Origin: JAOPZW01 sp963851295
GTDB taxonomy: Bacteria > Actinomycetota > Thermoleophilia > Solirubrobacterales > Solirubrobacteraceae
Reading direction: 5' to 3'
DNA: 64,000 nt
NCBI GenBank assembly: GCA_963851295.1
Contig: CAWKOS010000006.1
Coordinates: 124,001 to 188,000 of the forward strand
Position 1 is the first letter of the stretch, and every line of letters begins with the position of its first letter. Below the pieces are notes generated by a model. That model did not search any database. It had not been told where the DNA came from and saw only the letters and a list, made by a program, of their open reading frames with translations. Made by a program: the position numbers and the translations under genes. Shown one piece after another: positions 16,486 to 25,099 of the stretch.

Positions 16486-17706
16486 TCAGGTGGCGCCGCC
16501 CAGCCCGAGGCGGTCGGGGCGCTCGATGATGAGCCGCTCCTCGGTGTAGAGGGCGGTGAGCCGCCGCACGACCTGCGCCGACGTGTGGCCGTAGCGGCGG
16601 ATCTCCATGAGGCCGAGCTCGACGTACGCGCCCCACCGCGGGGCCGGGATGAGGGCGCGCGCCTCGCCGTCGTCGCCGACGAGGATCGACGGCCCGGGGT
16701 GACGGTGGGCGAGGTCGACGAGCAGCGCCTCGATGCGGTCGAGGGCCTGCACCGCGGTGGTCGGGTCGTTGACCGCCGGCGAGAGCGCCCGGATGGCGAT
16801 GTCGACGAGCATCCTGATCGCGAAGGCGGGGTCCTGGTCGACCGTCCGCTGCCGGGCGAGGACGAACACGCGGCGCACGAGCGCCGGATCGGGCTCGGCC
16901 CCGGCGCCGCTCAGGCGCAGCACCGGGCACCCGGCGGCGAGGTACTCCCCCACCACTGGGACGACCTCCACGAACCCCCCGGTCTGATCGGCCAGGCGCA
17001 GCAGGGCGCCCCGGTCGACGGCGGCGATCACCGCCGGCGGCCCGGCGTAGGCGAGCTCCGTCGCGTCCTGGCCGGGCGGCGGCGGCGCCGCGACGGCGGC
17101 GCCCGGCACGTCGCGCGGGTGGACGTCCTCGATCACCGCGTAGCCGCGGCGCATGAGCGAGCGCAGGATCCCGCCGATCTGCGTGCTCTCGAACGCGCGC
17201 TGCACCAGGGCGACGAAGGCCGCGAGCGTGACGAGCGCCAGCGTGAGGCCGAAGATCACCGTCGCGGCGGGCACGAAGTCGCGCCCGACCGCGTTGGTCT
17301 GGCGGCCGATGGCGGCGAGGGCGAAGAGCGAGTACGTCGCCGTGGCGGTCGGGAGCGCGAGCCCCGCGATGACCACGGGGTCGCGCCGCAGCCGGGCGGC
17401 CAGCCGCGGCGAGTAGGACGAGGTCTGGATCTGCGCGGCGACGAAGACCGCCGAGAACACGATCCCGGTGAAGGTGATCATGCCGCCGGCGAGCGCCCCG
17501 AAGATCGTCTGCACCGCCGAGAGGGCGATCGGGAGGCTGCCCTGGTCGCCGATGTGCTCGTCGAGGATCGGCAGCCCCACGGCCAGGATCACCGCGGCGG
17601 CGTTGGCCCCGAGCACGGGGACCCACATGGCGGAGCTCAGCCAGATCCGCAGCCGGAAGAGGCGGCCGGCGGCGCGCACCTCGTGGTGGGCGTGGCGATG
17701 GCTCAC
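16486..17706 (-). CDS. DUF2254 integral membrane protein
   Basis: The 406 residues have four N-terminal transmembrane segments (from MWVPVLGANAAAVILAVGLPI to FGLTLALVTLAAFVALVQ). A soluble C-terminal half carries the DUF2254 signature ALSPAVNDPTTAVQALDRIEALL. Function is unknown; the soluble half is thought to be cytoplasmic. Its ATG overlaps the stop of the upstream antiporter gene by 4 bp, so the two are translationally coupled, which suggests a linked role in ion homeostasis. Confidence 0.85.
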   Translation of the reverse strand: MSHRHAHHEVRAAGRLFRLRIWLSSAMWVPVLGANAAAVILAVGLPILDEHIGDQGSLPIALSAVQTIFGALAGGMITFTGIVFSAVFVAAQIQTSSYSPRLAARLRRDPVVIAGLALPTATATYSLFALAAIGRQTNAVGRDFVPAATVIFGLTLALVTLAAFVALVQRAFESTQIGGILRSLMRRGYAVIEDVHPRDVPGAAVAAPPPPGQDATELAYAGPPAVIAAVDRGALLRLADQTGGFVEVVPVVGEYLAAGCPVLRLSGAGAEPDPALVRRVFVLARQRTVDQDPAFAIRMLVDIAIRALSPAVNDPTTAVQALDRIEALLVDLAHRHPGPSILVGDDGEARALIPAPRWGAYVELGLMEIRRYGHTSAQVVRRLTALYTEERLIIERPDRLGLGGAT

Positions 17707-18842
17707 GTGGTCGCGGGGACGGGCGCGGGCTCTTCGGGTGCCGCGCTCTCCGCGCGCCGCTGCGCCGCGATCCGCCGCACGCGCAGGCCGTGGAGCGGGC
17801 CGGCGAGGGTCGAGAGGGCGCCGGCGCCGACGAGCGCCGCCGCCGTCGAGGTCTCCATGTGGCCGTCCTCCACCGCGACGGTCGTGATCGCGACGACGAG
17901 CGGCAGCTGCGTCGACATGAACAGCGCGAGCGCCACGCGGTCATCGCGCAGCGGCAGCACGCGCCGGTAGAGCAGCATCGCCGGCGTGCCGCGGACGACG
18001 AGGAAGAGCACGAAGAAGATCGCCATCTTCGCGACGCCCGAGGGGCTCGCGAAGAGCGCGTCGACGTCCAGGCGCATGCCGCTGACGACGAAGCAGAAGG
18101 GGACGAAGACGCCGAAGGCGACGGCGGTGAGCTTCGAATCGAAGATCGGCACCTCGCGGCTCGAGAACACCTGCCTGGTGATGAGCCCGGCGGCGAACCC
18201 GCCGAGCAGCAGGTCGAGGCCGAGCTCGTGGGCCAGCAGCGCGAGCGCGAAGACGAGGACGACGATCCAGCGGACGGCGACCTGCGAGCTCGTCTCGATC
18301 GTCTTCTCCAGCAGCGGCACGGTACGGTCCGCCGAGCGCACGGCCAACACCGCGACCAGCACGGCCAGCGCGACGAAGGCGATGAGGATCAGCGCATTGT
18401 GCAGCTCGCTCTGCGTCGAGAGGACGAGGGTCAGCAGCAGGATCGGGCCGAACTCGCCGACCGCGCCCGCGCCGAGGAGATAGCGGCCGAACTCGGTGCG
18501 CAGCTCGCCGGTATCCGACAGCGCTGGGATCAGCGTCCCGATGGCCGTCGTCGCCAGCGCCGACCCGACGTAGACGAGCGACAGCACGATCCCGACCGCC
18601 GCCAGCGCCCCGCCGAGCGTGTAGGCGATCGCCAGCGAGAGCGCCCAGCCGAGCAGGCCCAGGCGCAGCGGCTCGCCGCGGATGCGCGCGAGGTCAATCT
18701 CGTAGCCGGCGAAGAAGAACAGCATCCCGAGGCCGAGGTCGGCGAAGAACTCGGTGAAGCCGTCGACCTGCGCGAGGTCGAGGGTCTGCGGCCCGATGGC
18801 GATCCCGAGCACGAGCTCGACGACGACCACCGGGATGAACAC
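17703..18842 (-). CDS. Kef/CPA2-type cation:proton antiporter (N-terminus apparently frameshifted)
   Basis: 379 residues read from a GTG at 18842, with the Na+/H+ exchanger fold: ELVLGIAIGPQTL, LGLGMLFFFAGYEIDL, a GSALATTAIGTLIPAL helix and LLLGGFAAGLITRQVF. This reading lacks the first transmembrane helix. That helix is encoded just upstream in a different frame (see 18843-18969), so the native start is probably ATG 18969 and one base is out of register near 18881-18890. As it stands the gene is either a true frameshift mutant, a sequencing error, or starts late at the GTG. It overlaps DUF2254 by 4 bp. Confidence 0.75.
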   Translation of the reverse strand: MFIPVVVVELVLGIAIGPQTLDLAQVDGFTEFFADLGLGMLFFFAGYEIDLARIRGEPLRLGLLGWALSLAIAYTLGGALAAVGIVLSLVYVGSALATTAIGTLIPALSDTGELRTEFGRYLLGAGAVGEFGPILLLTLVLSTQSELHNALILIAFVALAVLVAVLAVRSADRTVPLLEKTIETSSQVAVRWIVVLVFALALLAHELGLDLLLGGFAAGLITRQVFSSREVPIFDSKLTAVAFGVFVPFCFVVSGMRLDVDALFASPSGVAKMAIFFVLFLVVRGTPAMLLYRRVLPLRDDRVALALFMSTQLPLVVAITTVAVEDGHMETSTAAALVGAGALSTLAGPLHGLRVRRIAAQRRAESAAPEEPAPVPATT

Positions 18843-18969
18843 GTTGCGCGCCCCGGCGAGCGCCGAGATCGTCGCGGCGACCGCCGGCCGACACGATGGC
18901 CAGGAACGACCCGGGGTCGACGCGGATGCCCTCGGCGCTGTCGGCGGCCAGGATGAGGGTGGCCGTCAT
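18843..18969 (-). other. Out-of-frame N-terminal segment of the antiporter
   Basis: From ATG 18969 the minus strand reads MTATLILAADSAEGIRV-DPGSFLAIVSAG and then leaves the antiporter frame. The antiporter frame just downstream reads VAATISALAGARNVFIPVVV. Removing one base within 18881-18890 (CCGCCGGCCG on the plus strand) joins them into a typical CPA2 first helix leading to the P-V-V-V-E-L-V-L-G motif. Confidence 0.65.
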
Positions 18970-19036
18970 GGGCCGATGCTCCGCGTCGACGGGTGAGGGC
19001 GCATCACCCGAGTCGGGTGGAGCGCCCTCGTCCGGG

Positions 19037-20398
19037 TCAGGGGAGCTGCGGCGCGACGAGCACGCCGTCGGGGTCGAGCTCGGCGCGCAGCCGCGCGAGC
19101 CGCGCCAGCGCGTCGTCGGGCACGCAGGTGCGCATCGAGCTCCAGCGCTGGGCCACGCTCGCGAAGCGCGTGCCGGTCGCGGCGGGCGCCAGCGCCTCGA
19201 AGAGGCGATCGAAGTGCGCCTCGGCCGGCGCCAGGCCGGCGGGTCCGCAGACGCCCACGGCGAGCAGCAGGAAGGCACCCTCCAGGCGCCCGCGCGCGCC
19301 GGCGCCGGCCGGCGCGCTCGCCAGCGCCCCGCCGAGCTGGCGCAGCTCGACGGCGAGCAGCGGCGAGCCCGGCGCGGCCACGCGCAGCAGCGCGGCCATG
19401 GCGTCGTCGTCGAGGTCCTCGAGGAGGATGCCGTCGGTGATCGCCGGCACCGGCTCCTCGGGATCGCCGTGCAGGCGGGCGACCGCCGCGCTGGGCATCG
19501 GCCCGAACCCGCCGAGGATCGGCTGCGCCTCGGCGCGCAGGCGCCGGTCGAGGTCGGCGGCCACGTGCGGGTCCAGCGAGACGCCGTCGACGCACACCGT
19601 CGCCACGCCGCGCAGCGGCTCGGGCACGTGCGGCAGCGGCGGCAGCTGGAGGACGCGGAAGGTCGTCGTCATGGCGTCCGGGGCCGTGCGCGTCCAGTCG
19701 CGCCACGCACGCAGCAGCGCCGGCGCGCGCTCGATGGCGAAGAACAGCGCCCCGCCGGTGACCGTCGCGTACGGGAGCAGCTCGATCTCGACCGCGGTGA
19801 TGACGGCGTAGCCGCCGCCTCCGCCGCGCAGCGCCCAGAACAGCTCGGCGTTCTCGCGCGCGTCGGCGCGCAGCGCGCGGCCGTCGGGCGTCACGACGTC
19901 GAAGGCCACGACGTGGTCGGCGGCCAGGCCGTGCGCGCGGCCGTAGAACGACAGCCCGCCGCCGACGAGGTAGCCCATCACCCCGACCGTCGGCGCCGAG
20001 CCGTGCATCGCGGCGAGCCCGTGCGGCGCGACGGCGTCGACGACGTCGATCCAGCGGGCGCCGGCGGGGACGCGGGCGGTGCGGAGGACGGGATCGACGG
20101 CGATCGGCTGCTCGCGGTGCAGCGCGAGCTTGAGCAGCAGCGTCTGCTCGAGCGGCGGCAGGCCATGGGCAAAATGGCCGGTGACCTGGGCGGCCAGCCG
20201 CAGCCCGCGCACGCGGGCGTAGCCGATGGCGGCCTGTACGTGCGCGACGCTGGTGGCGACGCAGACGGCGGCCGGCCGCTGGTCGGCGGTGAGGTTCCAC
20301 GCGGCGCGGTCGGCGTCGTAGCGCGGGGACCCGGGCAGCGAGATGGCGGGTGCGACGACGTGGTCGGCGCCGGTCGTGAGCGATGCGGTGGTGGTCAT
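19037..20398 (-). CDS. FAD-linked oxidase of the berberine-bridge-enzyme (BBE/PCMH) type
   Basis: 453 residues with an N-terminal FAD-binding PCMH domain (AAVCVATSVAHVQAAIGYAR, QVTGHFAHG, then GVMGYLVGGGLSFYGRAHGLAADHV and ALRGGGGGYAVIT) and a C-terminal BBE-type end with the W-SSMRTCVPDDA...DPDG segment. The His in VTGH may be the flavin attachment site. Such enzymes oxidise sugars, alkaloids or other secondary metabolites. It is divergent from a VOC/ArsR-type pair across a 20-bp palindrome, which suggests joint control. The start at ATG 20398 fits the domain; longer readings enter the divergent gene. Confidence 0.85.
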   Translation of the reverse strand: MTTTASLTTGADHVVAPAISLPGSPRYDADRAAWNLTADQRPAAVCVATSVAHVQAAIGYARVRGLRLAAQVTGHFAHGLPPLEQTLLLKLALHREQPIAVDPVLRTARVPAGARWIDVVDAVAPHGLAAMHGSAPTVGVMGYLVGGGLSFYGRAHGLAADHVVAFDVVTPDGRALRADARENAELFWALRGGGGGYAVITAVEIELLPYATVTGGALFFAIERAPALLRAWRDWTRTAPDAMTTTFRVLQLPPLPHVPEPLRGVATVCVDGVSLDPHVAADLDRRLRAEAQPILGGFGPMPSAAVARLHGDPEEPVPAITDGILLEDLDDDAMAALLRVAAPGSPLLAVELRQLGGALASAPAGAGARGRLEGAFLLLAVGVCGPAGLAPAEAHFDRLFEALAPAATGTRFASVAQRWSSMRTCVPDDALARLARLRAELDPDGVLVAPQLP

Positions 20399-20435
20399 GG
20401 CGCCAGCGTCACGGCGCCCCGCGATCCCGGCCAAC

Positions 20436-20455
20436 GATTTGATCTGGATCGAATC
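20436..20455. promoter_or_regulatory. 20-bp palindrome between divergent oxidase and VOC genes, candidate ArsR-type operator
   Basis: GATTTGATC and GATCGAATC are inverted around TG, matching at 8 of 9 positions. The site lies midway in the 94-bp gap between the flavin oxidase and VOC starts. The regulator gene at 20852 is in the VOC transcript, so autoregulation with divergent control is the simple model. Confidence 0.6.
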
Positions 20456-20492
20456 CATCGCGAGGATCCGCGCTGTCCCCGAGGCTCCGGCC

Positions 20493-20840
20493 ATGTACCT
20501 GATCCGCATCGACCACGTCTCCCTCGACGTCCACGACCGCCCGGCCTCGATCGCCTGGTACGAGGACGTCCTCGGCATGCGCGCCGGCGGGCGCCACGCC
20601 GTCCCCGCCGAGCCGGTCTTCCTCGGCCCCGCGGGCGCGCGCCTCGGCCTCTTCGCCGAGCGCCCTCCCGGCCTGCGCCACGTTGCGCTCGCCACCGACT
20701 CCGCCGGGCAGCGGCGCGTCGCCACCCGGCTCGACCGGCTCGGCATCGCCTACACGCCCGAGCGTCACCGCGACAGCGACTCGATCTACTTCCGCGACCC
20801 CGACGGCACCGTCCTGGAGGTCATGGTGCCGAGGTCCTAG
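20493..20840 (+). CDS. Glyoxalase/VOC-superfamily protein
   Basis: 115 residues with the VOC fold: metal-ligand His in IRIDHVSLDV, WYEDVLGMR, a second His in GLRHVALATD and the C-terminal DPDGTVLEVMV containing the Glu ligand. Members include glyoxalase I, dioxygenases and antibiotic-binding resistance proteins; this one is a single-motif pair without further clues. It is followed after 11 nt by the DUF5937/ArsR regulator and is divergent from a flavin oxidase. The upstream reading from 20343 crosses the operator and is rejected. Confidence 0.82.
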   Translation: MYLIRIDHVSLDVHDRPASIAWYEDVLGMRAGGRHAVPAEPVFLGPAGARLGLFAERPPGLRHVALATDSAGQRRVATRLDRLGIAYTPERHRDSDSIYFRDPDGTVLEVMVPRS

Positions 20841-20851
20841 GTCCCGCGCCC

Positions 20852-21817
20852 GTGGTCCGGTTCGTCTTCGAGGTCGAGGACCTCGCCCGCACCCGCTTCG
20901 CGATCTCCCCGATGTGGGAGCTCGAGCGCTCGCTGGCCGCGCTGCGCGATCCGTCGCAGGCGGCGCTGCACGTGCCGTGGCTGCGGTCGCTCAGCGGCCG
21001 GCTGGACGGGCTGGACCTCGAGCGGGCCGTGGCGCTGACGCCACCTTCCGGCTACGCGCCGGACTTCATCACGCCCCCGCCGAGCGGGCCGCTGGGGAGC
21101 ATCGAGGACAATCTCGCCGCGCTGCGCGAGACGCCCGCCGCCGAGATCCGCTCGGAGATGACGCTGTTCGGCTCCCAGCACGCGCGGGGCCCCGAGATCG
21201 CCGCGCCGTGGCTGGCGCACCCGCGGCGGGAGGTGCGCCGGCTGGCCGACGTGCTCGAGGCCTACTGGGCCCGCGCGGTCGAGCCGGTCTGGCCGCGGGT
21301 GCGCGCGTTCCTCGACGCCGACATCGCCTACCGCTCGCGCCGGCTCGCCACCGACGGGCCGGCGGCGCTCTTCGGCGACATCGCAGAGCAGGTCTCCTGG
21401 AAGGAGCGCGCACTGACCGTCCGGGTGCCCGTGCACGAGGCGACGATCGAGCTCGGGGGCCGCGGGCTCGTGCTCATGCCCTCGGCCTTCTCGGCCGCGC
21501 GGCCCTACGTCATCGACCGCCCGCCCTGGCAGCCGACCGTGATCTACCCGGCGCGGGGCATCGCGACCTTGTGGGAGGACGCCGCCCCGGCGCCCGACGG
21601 GCTCGCGCGCCTGCTCGGCACCACGCGCGCGGCGATCCTCGCCGACCTCGCGGCGCCGCGCTCGACCACCGAGCTGGCCGAGCGCCTGTCGATGAGCCCC
21701 GGCGGCACCTCGCACCACCTCACCGCGCTGCGCGACGCCGGGCTGGTGACCGGCCGTCGCGACGGGCGCGCGGTCCTCTACGTGCGGACGCCGCTCGGCG
21801 ATGCGCTGGTGGGTTGA
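20852..21817 (+). CDS. ArsR-type winged-helix regulator with long N-terminal sensor region (DUF5937-like)
   Basis: 321 residues from a GTG. The last 80 residues are an ArsR winged helix: LLGTTRAAILADLAAPRSTTELAERLSMSPGGTSHHLTALRDAGLVTGRRDGR, with no metal-site CVC motif. The long N-terminal part (VFEVEDLARTRFAISPMWEL...) matches the actinobacterial regulators annotated with DUF5937, whose ligand is unknown. It is co-transcribed with the VOC gene and likely binds the palindrome at 20436-20455. Confidence 0.82.
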   Translation: MVRFVFEVEDLARTRFAISPMWELERSLAALRDPSQAALHVPWLRSLSGRLDGLDLERAVALTPPSGYAPDFITPPPSGPLGSIEDNLAALRETPAAEIRSEMTLFGSQHARGPEIAAPWLAHPRREVRRLADVLEAYWARAVEPVWPRVRAFLDADIAYRSRRLATDGPAALFGDIAEQVSWKERALTVRVPVHEATIELGGRGLVLMPSAFSAARPYVIDRPPWQPTVIYPARGIATLWEDAAPAPDGLARLLGTTRAAILADLAAPRSTTELAERLSMSPGGTSHHLTALRDAGLVTGRRDGRAVLYVRTPLGDALVG

Positions 21818-21888
21818 GGGCGGACGCCGAAGGCGAGCGCTGACCGGTGAGCCCCCGGCGGGCCGTCGCGCGCGGTAGCGTCGCGCGC

Positions 21889-22419
21889 GTGGCGCAGTGG
21901 CAGGTCTACGAGCTCGAGCCGGCCGCGGGCATCCTCGCCATCGGCCTCGAGCGCCTCCGCGAGGAGAAGCGGCTGCTGCGTCGGCGAGCCGTGGTCGAGG
22001 AGCGCGTCCTCGAGCGCTGGTTCAAGGCGCGCGACCGCGTGGCCTTCAGCCAGTACCGGGCGATGCTCGACGACGCGGTCAGGCACCTGGAGCGCGGGAC
22101 CTTCGGCAGCTACGTCGACGTCGACACCGAGGGCGGCCGCGTCTGTGTCAGGTTCGTGCGCCGGCGCATGGGCGAGCGCTGGCTCGAGGTCGACATCGAG
22201 GGCGAGCGCTGGTTCTCCGGCGAGGACGTGGCGGACTCCGCCGATTACGCGGAGGGGCTGCGCGTCCGGGCGCGCGAGGAGAACGACGACTTCTGGAGCG
22301 CCGTGCGCGACCGGGCGCAACGCGAGCGCGACGAGCGCGACGACGCGGCCGAGCGCGCCCGCGACGCGGGCGCGCTCGGCGAGATCCTGCGCTCCCAGGA
22401 CGAGCCCGAGAGCCCCTAG
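21889..22419 (+). CDS. Hypothetical charged protein
   Basis: 176 residues from GTG 21889 (a GTG at 21847 adds 14). I do not recognise it. It is rich in Arg, Glu and Asp, with predicted helices (GLERLREEKRLLRRRAVVEERVLERWF; RDRAQRERDERDDAAERARDAG) around a beta-strand core (SYVDVDTEGGRVCVRFVRRR). No signal peptide or membrane segment. It ends 4 nt before a convergent secreted-protein gene. Confidence 0.6.
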   Translation: MAQWQVYELEPAAGILAIGLERLREEKRLLRRRAVVEERVLERWFKARDRVAFSQYRAMLDDAVRHLERGTFGSYVDVDTEGGRVCVRFVRRRMGERWLEVDIEGERWFSGEDVADSADYAEGLRVRAREENDDFWSAVRDRAQRERDERDDAAERARDAGALGEILRSQDEPESP

Positions 22420-22423
22420 CGCC

Positions 22424-22888
22424 TCACGGCAGCAGGTTGACCACGATGTCGGTGTGGCCCTGCTTGTCGGTGACCAGGGCCGTGCCGCGGGCGCCGTCGT
22501 AGGCGCCCGTGCCGCCCGTGACGGCGATCGGCGTGTTCTTCGAGACCTGCGGCGCGATGCCCTGGAGGGTCAGGGTGCCCTTGGAGAGCTGCACCTGGAA
22601 GGTGCACAGCAGGCCGCGTCCGATGGCCGTGCAGACGGCGCGATCGTAGCCGGTGTCGTCGCCGCTGACGGTGTCGCCGAAGCCGAAGCGGTCGCCCTGG
22701 TGCGGGCGGGAGAACGAGCCGTAGCCGACGCCCTTCTTCGGCGTCGAGGTGAAATGCAGCGTGGTGGGGGCGGCGGGCGCCTGCGCCGATCCGGCGCTCG
22801 CCATCAGCGCGGCGGTGACGAGCGCCGCGGCGAGCGCCGCGAGCGCGGCGGCGAGACGGGCGCGGCGGCGAAGAAGGTCGGTGGTCAT
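22424..22888 (-). CDS. Secreted small beta-barrel protein (allene-oxide-cyclase/dirigent-like)
   Basis: 154 residues: an Ala-rich signal peptide (cleavage near ASAGSAQA) and then about 115 residues with the barrel signature GDRFGFGDTV, two cysteines (AVCTAIGRGLLCTF) and the closing VTGGTGAYDGARGTALV, typical of dirigent/allene-oxide-cyclase-like proteins. In bacteria these are secreted proteins of unknown role. An AGGAGGAC ribosome binding site precedes the ATG. It is divergent from the two-component sensor gene. Confidence 0.75.
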   Translation of the reverse strand: MTTDLLRRRARLAAALAALAAALVTAALMASAGSAQAPAAPTTLHFTSTPKKGVGYGSFSRPHQGDRFGFGDTVSGDDTGYDRAVCTAIGRGLLCTFQVQLSKGTLTLQGIAPQVSKNTPIAVTGGTGAYDGARGTALVTDKQGHTDIVVNLLP

Positions 22889-23061
22889 CTGCGAGTCCTC
22901 CTGGACTGGTCGGTTGATGGTGGAGGACCGTAGGCGCGCGGCGCGCCCTTTTCGTCGGGATTGCGGGGGAAATGAGCGTCTCCCGCGCGGGTGATCTTGG
23001 CGGCGCGATATCCCCCGTACGGCAGATGAAATGCGCGCCGCGCGCGACTACCTTGGTCACC

Positions 23062-24219
23062 GTGAGGAGCGCCCGCTTCCGCTTCCGCCTCCCGAAGGGC
23101 CAGCAGCTCGACCGCATCGTCGCCGCGGGGCTCGTCGTGTTCGGCCAGATCGAGGTCTGGGCCGGCACCGCGGTCCCCGGGCCCAGGGGCGCGGCCGCGA
23201 TCTGCTCGCTCGCGATCACGACGCCGGTCGCCTTCCGACGCCGGTGGCCGCTGGGCGCGGGCACGGTCGTGCTCGCCGCCACGACGGTCCAGGGCCTGGT
23301 CGGCGGCTACGGCTCCTCGCTCGCGCAGGGCATCTCGTACTTCTGCGCGCTCTACGGGATCGCGGTCTGGACGGACACGCGCCGGTTCCTGGCCGGCATC
23401 GGCGTGCTCGTCACCGGCAACGCGCTGTCGCTCCTGCAGCCGGGCGGAGGCGACATCAAGACCGCGGGCGTCTTCACCTGGGTCCCGATCCTCGCCATGG
23501 TCCTCGTGCGCGGAGCCGTGCGCGGCCGCCAGCTGCAGGCCGAGGCGCTCGCCGCCCGCGCCGAGCTGCTCGAGCGCGAGCAGGCCGTGCGCGCCAACGA
23601 GGCCGTCGCCGAAGAGCGCGCCCGCATCGCCCGCGAGCTGCACGATCTCGTGGCCCACAACGTCAGCGTCATGGTCGTCCAGGCCGGCGCCGAGCGCCAC
23701 GCCCTCCCCGCCGACCAGACCTCGACGCGCGAGGCGCTGACCTCGATCGAGCTGGCCGGCCGCCAGGCGCTCGCGGAGGCCCGCCGCCTGCTGGGGATGC
23801 TGCGCCGCAACGGCGACGGCGAGGAGCTCGAGCCCCAGCCGAGCCTGGCGCACGTCGACGTCCTGATCGAGCAGGTGGCGCGCGCCGGGCTGCCGGTCAC
23901 GCTCGCGGTCGAGGGCGAGCGCACGGCCCTGCCGGCGGGCGTCGACCTGTGCGCGTATCGCATCGTCCAGGAGGGCCTCACCAACGCGCTCAAGCACGCC
24001 GGGCCCGCCCACGCCGCGGTCACGCTGCGCTACGCGCCGGGCGCCCTCGACGTCGAGGTCCGCGACGACGGCCGCGGCGCCGCCTCGCCCAACGGCGACG
24101 GGGCGGGCCACGGCCTCATCGGCATGCGCGAGCGCGTCGGGCTCTACGGCGGCCGGCTCGCCGCCGGCCCGGGCGAGGACGGCGGCTTCGAGATCCACGC
24201 CCACCTCCCGCTGGCGTGA
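23062..24219 (+). CDS. Sensor histidine kinase, NarL/LuxR-associated HisKA_3 type
   Basis: About 385 residues from GTG 23062. Four to five N-terminal transmembrane helices are followed by a dimerisation/phosphotransfer helix with the HisKA_3 site ERARIARELHDLVAHNVSVM (phospho-His in ELHD) and an HATPase with N-box EGLTNALKHA, G1 DDGRGAAS and GHGLIGMRERV. An ATG at 22972 would add 30 unlikely residues. Its stop overlaps the start of the response regulator (GTGA). The signal is unknown; the small secreted protein divergent from it is a possible target. Confidence 0.9.
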   Translation: MRSARFRFRLPKGQQLDRIVAAGLVVFGQIEVWAGTAVPGPRGAAAICSLAITTPVAFRRRWPLGAGTVVLAATTVQGLVGGYGSSLAQGISYFCALYGIAVWTDTRRFLAGIGVLVTGNALSLLQPGGGDIKTAGVFTWVPILAMVLVRGAVRGRQLQAEALAARAELLEREQAVRANEAVAEERARIARELHDLVAHNVSVMVVQAGAERHALPADQTSTREALTSIELAGRQALAEARRLLGMLRRNGDGEELEPQPSLAHVDVLIEQVARAGLPVTLAVEGERTALPAGVDLCAYRIVQEGLTNALKHAGPAHAAVTLRYAPGALDVEVRDDGRGAASPNGDGAGHGLIGMRERVGLYGGRLAAGPGEDGGFEIHAHLPLA

Positions 24220-24881
24220 TCACGCGCGTCCTCATCGCCGACGACCAGGCGCTCGTCCGCGCCGGCTTTCGCAAGCTGCTGGAGTCGGCGCCCGATCTCG
24301 ACGTGGTGGGGGAGGCCGCCGACGGCCGCGAGGCCGTCGACCAGGCGCGGCGGCTGCGCCCCGACGTCGTGCTCATGGACATCCGCATGCCGCGGCTGGA
24401 CGGCATCGAGGCGACGCGCCGGCTCACCGCCGACGGCGACCGGATGCGGGTGCTCATCCTCACCACCTTCGGCCTCGACGACTACGTCTACGAGGCGCTG
24501 CGCGCAGGCGCCAGCGGCTTCATGCTCAAGGACGCGCCGCCCGAGGAGCTGCTGGCCGCCATCGAGGTCGTCGCCGGCGGCGACGCGCTCATCGCGCCCT
24601 CGGTCACGCGCTCGGTGATCGAGGAGTTCGTGCGCCGCTCGCCCGCGGCCGCCCCGCCGGCGCCGGTGCTCGACGAGCTCACCGCGCGCGAGCGCGAGGT
24701 CCTGGAGCTGCTGGCCCGCGGGCTCTCGAACGCCGAGATCGCCGAGCGGCTCGTGGTCAGCGACGGCACCGTCAAGACCCACGTCGCCCACGTGCTCGCC
24801 AAGCTGCGCCTGCGCGACCGCGTGCAGGCGGTGATCCTCGCCTACGAGGCCGGGGTCATCACGCCCGGGCGCACGGGCTAG
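24216..24881 (+). CDS. LuxR/NarL-family response regulator
   Basis: 221 residues from a GTG overlapping the kinase stop. The receiver domain has the acidic pair in LIADDQ, phospho-Asp in VVLMDIRMP, Thr in LILTTFG and Lys in FMLKDAP. The output domain is a GerE helix-turn-helix (LTAREREVLELLARGLSNAEIAERLVVSDGTVKTHVAHVLAKL). It is the partner of the upstream kinase. It shares a CTAG stop overlap with the convergent small membrane protein gene. Confidence 0.95.
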   Translation: MITRVLIADDQALVRAGFRKLLESAPDLDVVGEAADGREAVDQARRLRPDVVLMDIRMPRLDGIEATRRLTADGDRMRVLILTTFGLDDYVYEALRAGASGFMLKDAPPEELLAAIEVVAGGDALIAPSVTRSVIEEFVRRSPAAAPPAPVLDELTAREREVLELLARGLSNAEIAERLVVSDGTVKTHVAHVLAKLRLRDRVQAVILAYEAGVITPGRTG

Positions 24882-25099
24882 CCCCGGCGGGCGCGCGCCG
24901 CCGAGGAGACGATGCTCGCGATCGCGACGAGCACGATCCCGGCGGCGGTGAGGGCGGCGACGAGCCCGTCCGGCGCATCCGTGGCGGTCACGAGCACGGC
25001 CCCGCCCGCGAGCACCGTGACCACGCCGGCCGCGATGCGCCAGTCGTCGCCGACGATGAAGTCCCACCAGAAGCGCCCGAAGCCGGCCAGCCAGCGCAT
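24878..25099 (-). CDS. Small two-helix membrane protein
   Basis: 73 residues: N-terminal WLAGFGRFWWDFIVGDDWRIA, then two hydrophobic helices (AAGVVTVLAGGAVLVTATD and AALTAAGIVLVAIASIVSS) and a basic end. It directly follows the COG4280-type gene with no gap, so it is probably in one transcript with it. Function unknown. Confidence 0.65.
   Translation of the reverse strand: MRWLAGFGRFWWDFIVGDDWRIAAGVVTVLAGGAVLVTATDAPDGLVAALTAAGIVLVAIASIVSSAARARRG

Noticed and set aside
22972..23061. Upstream ATG start for the sensor kinase
   Set aside because: The extra 30 residues resemble no kinase N-terminus; the GTG at 23062 begins just before the first basic/hydrophobic segment.
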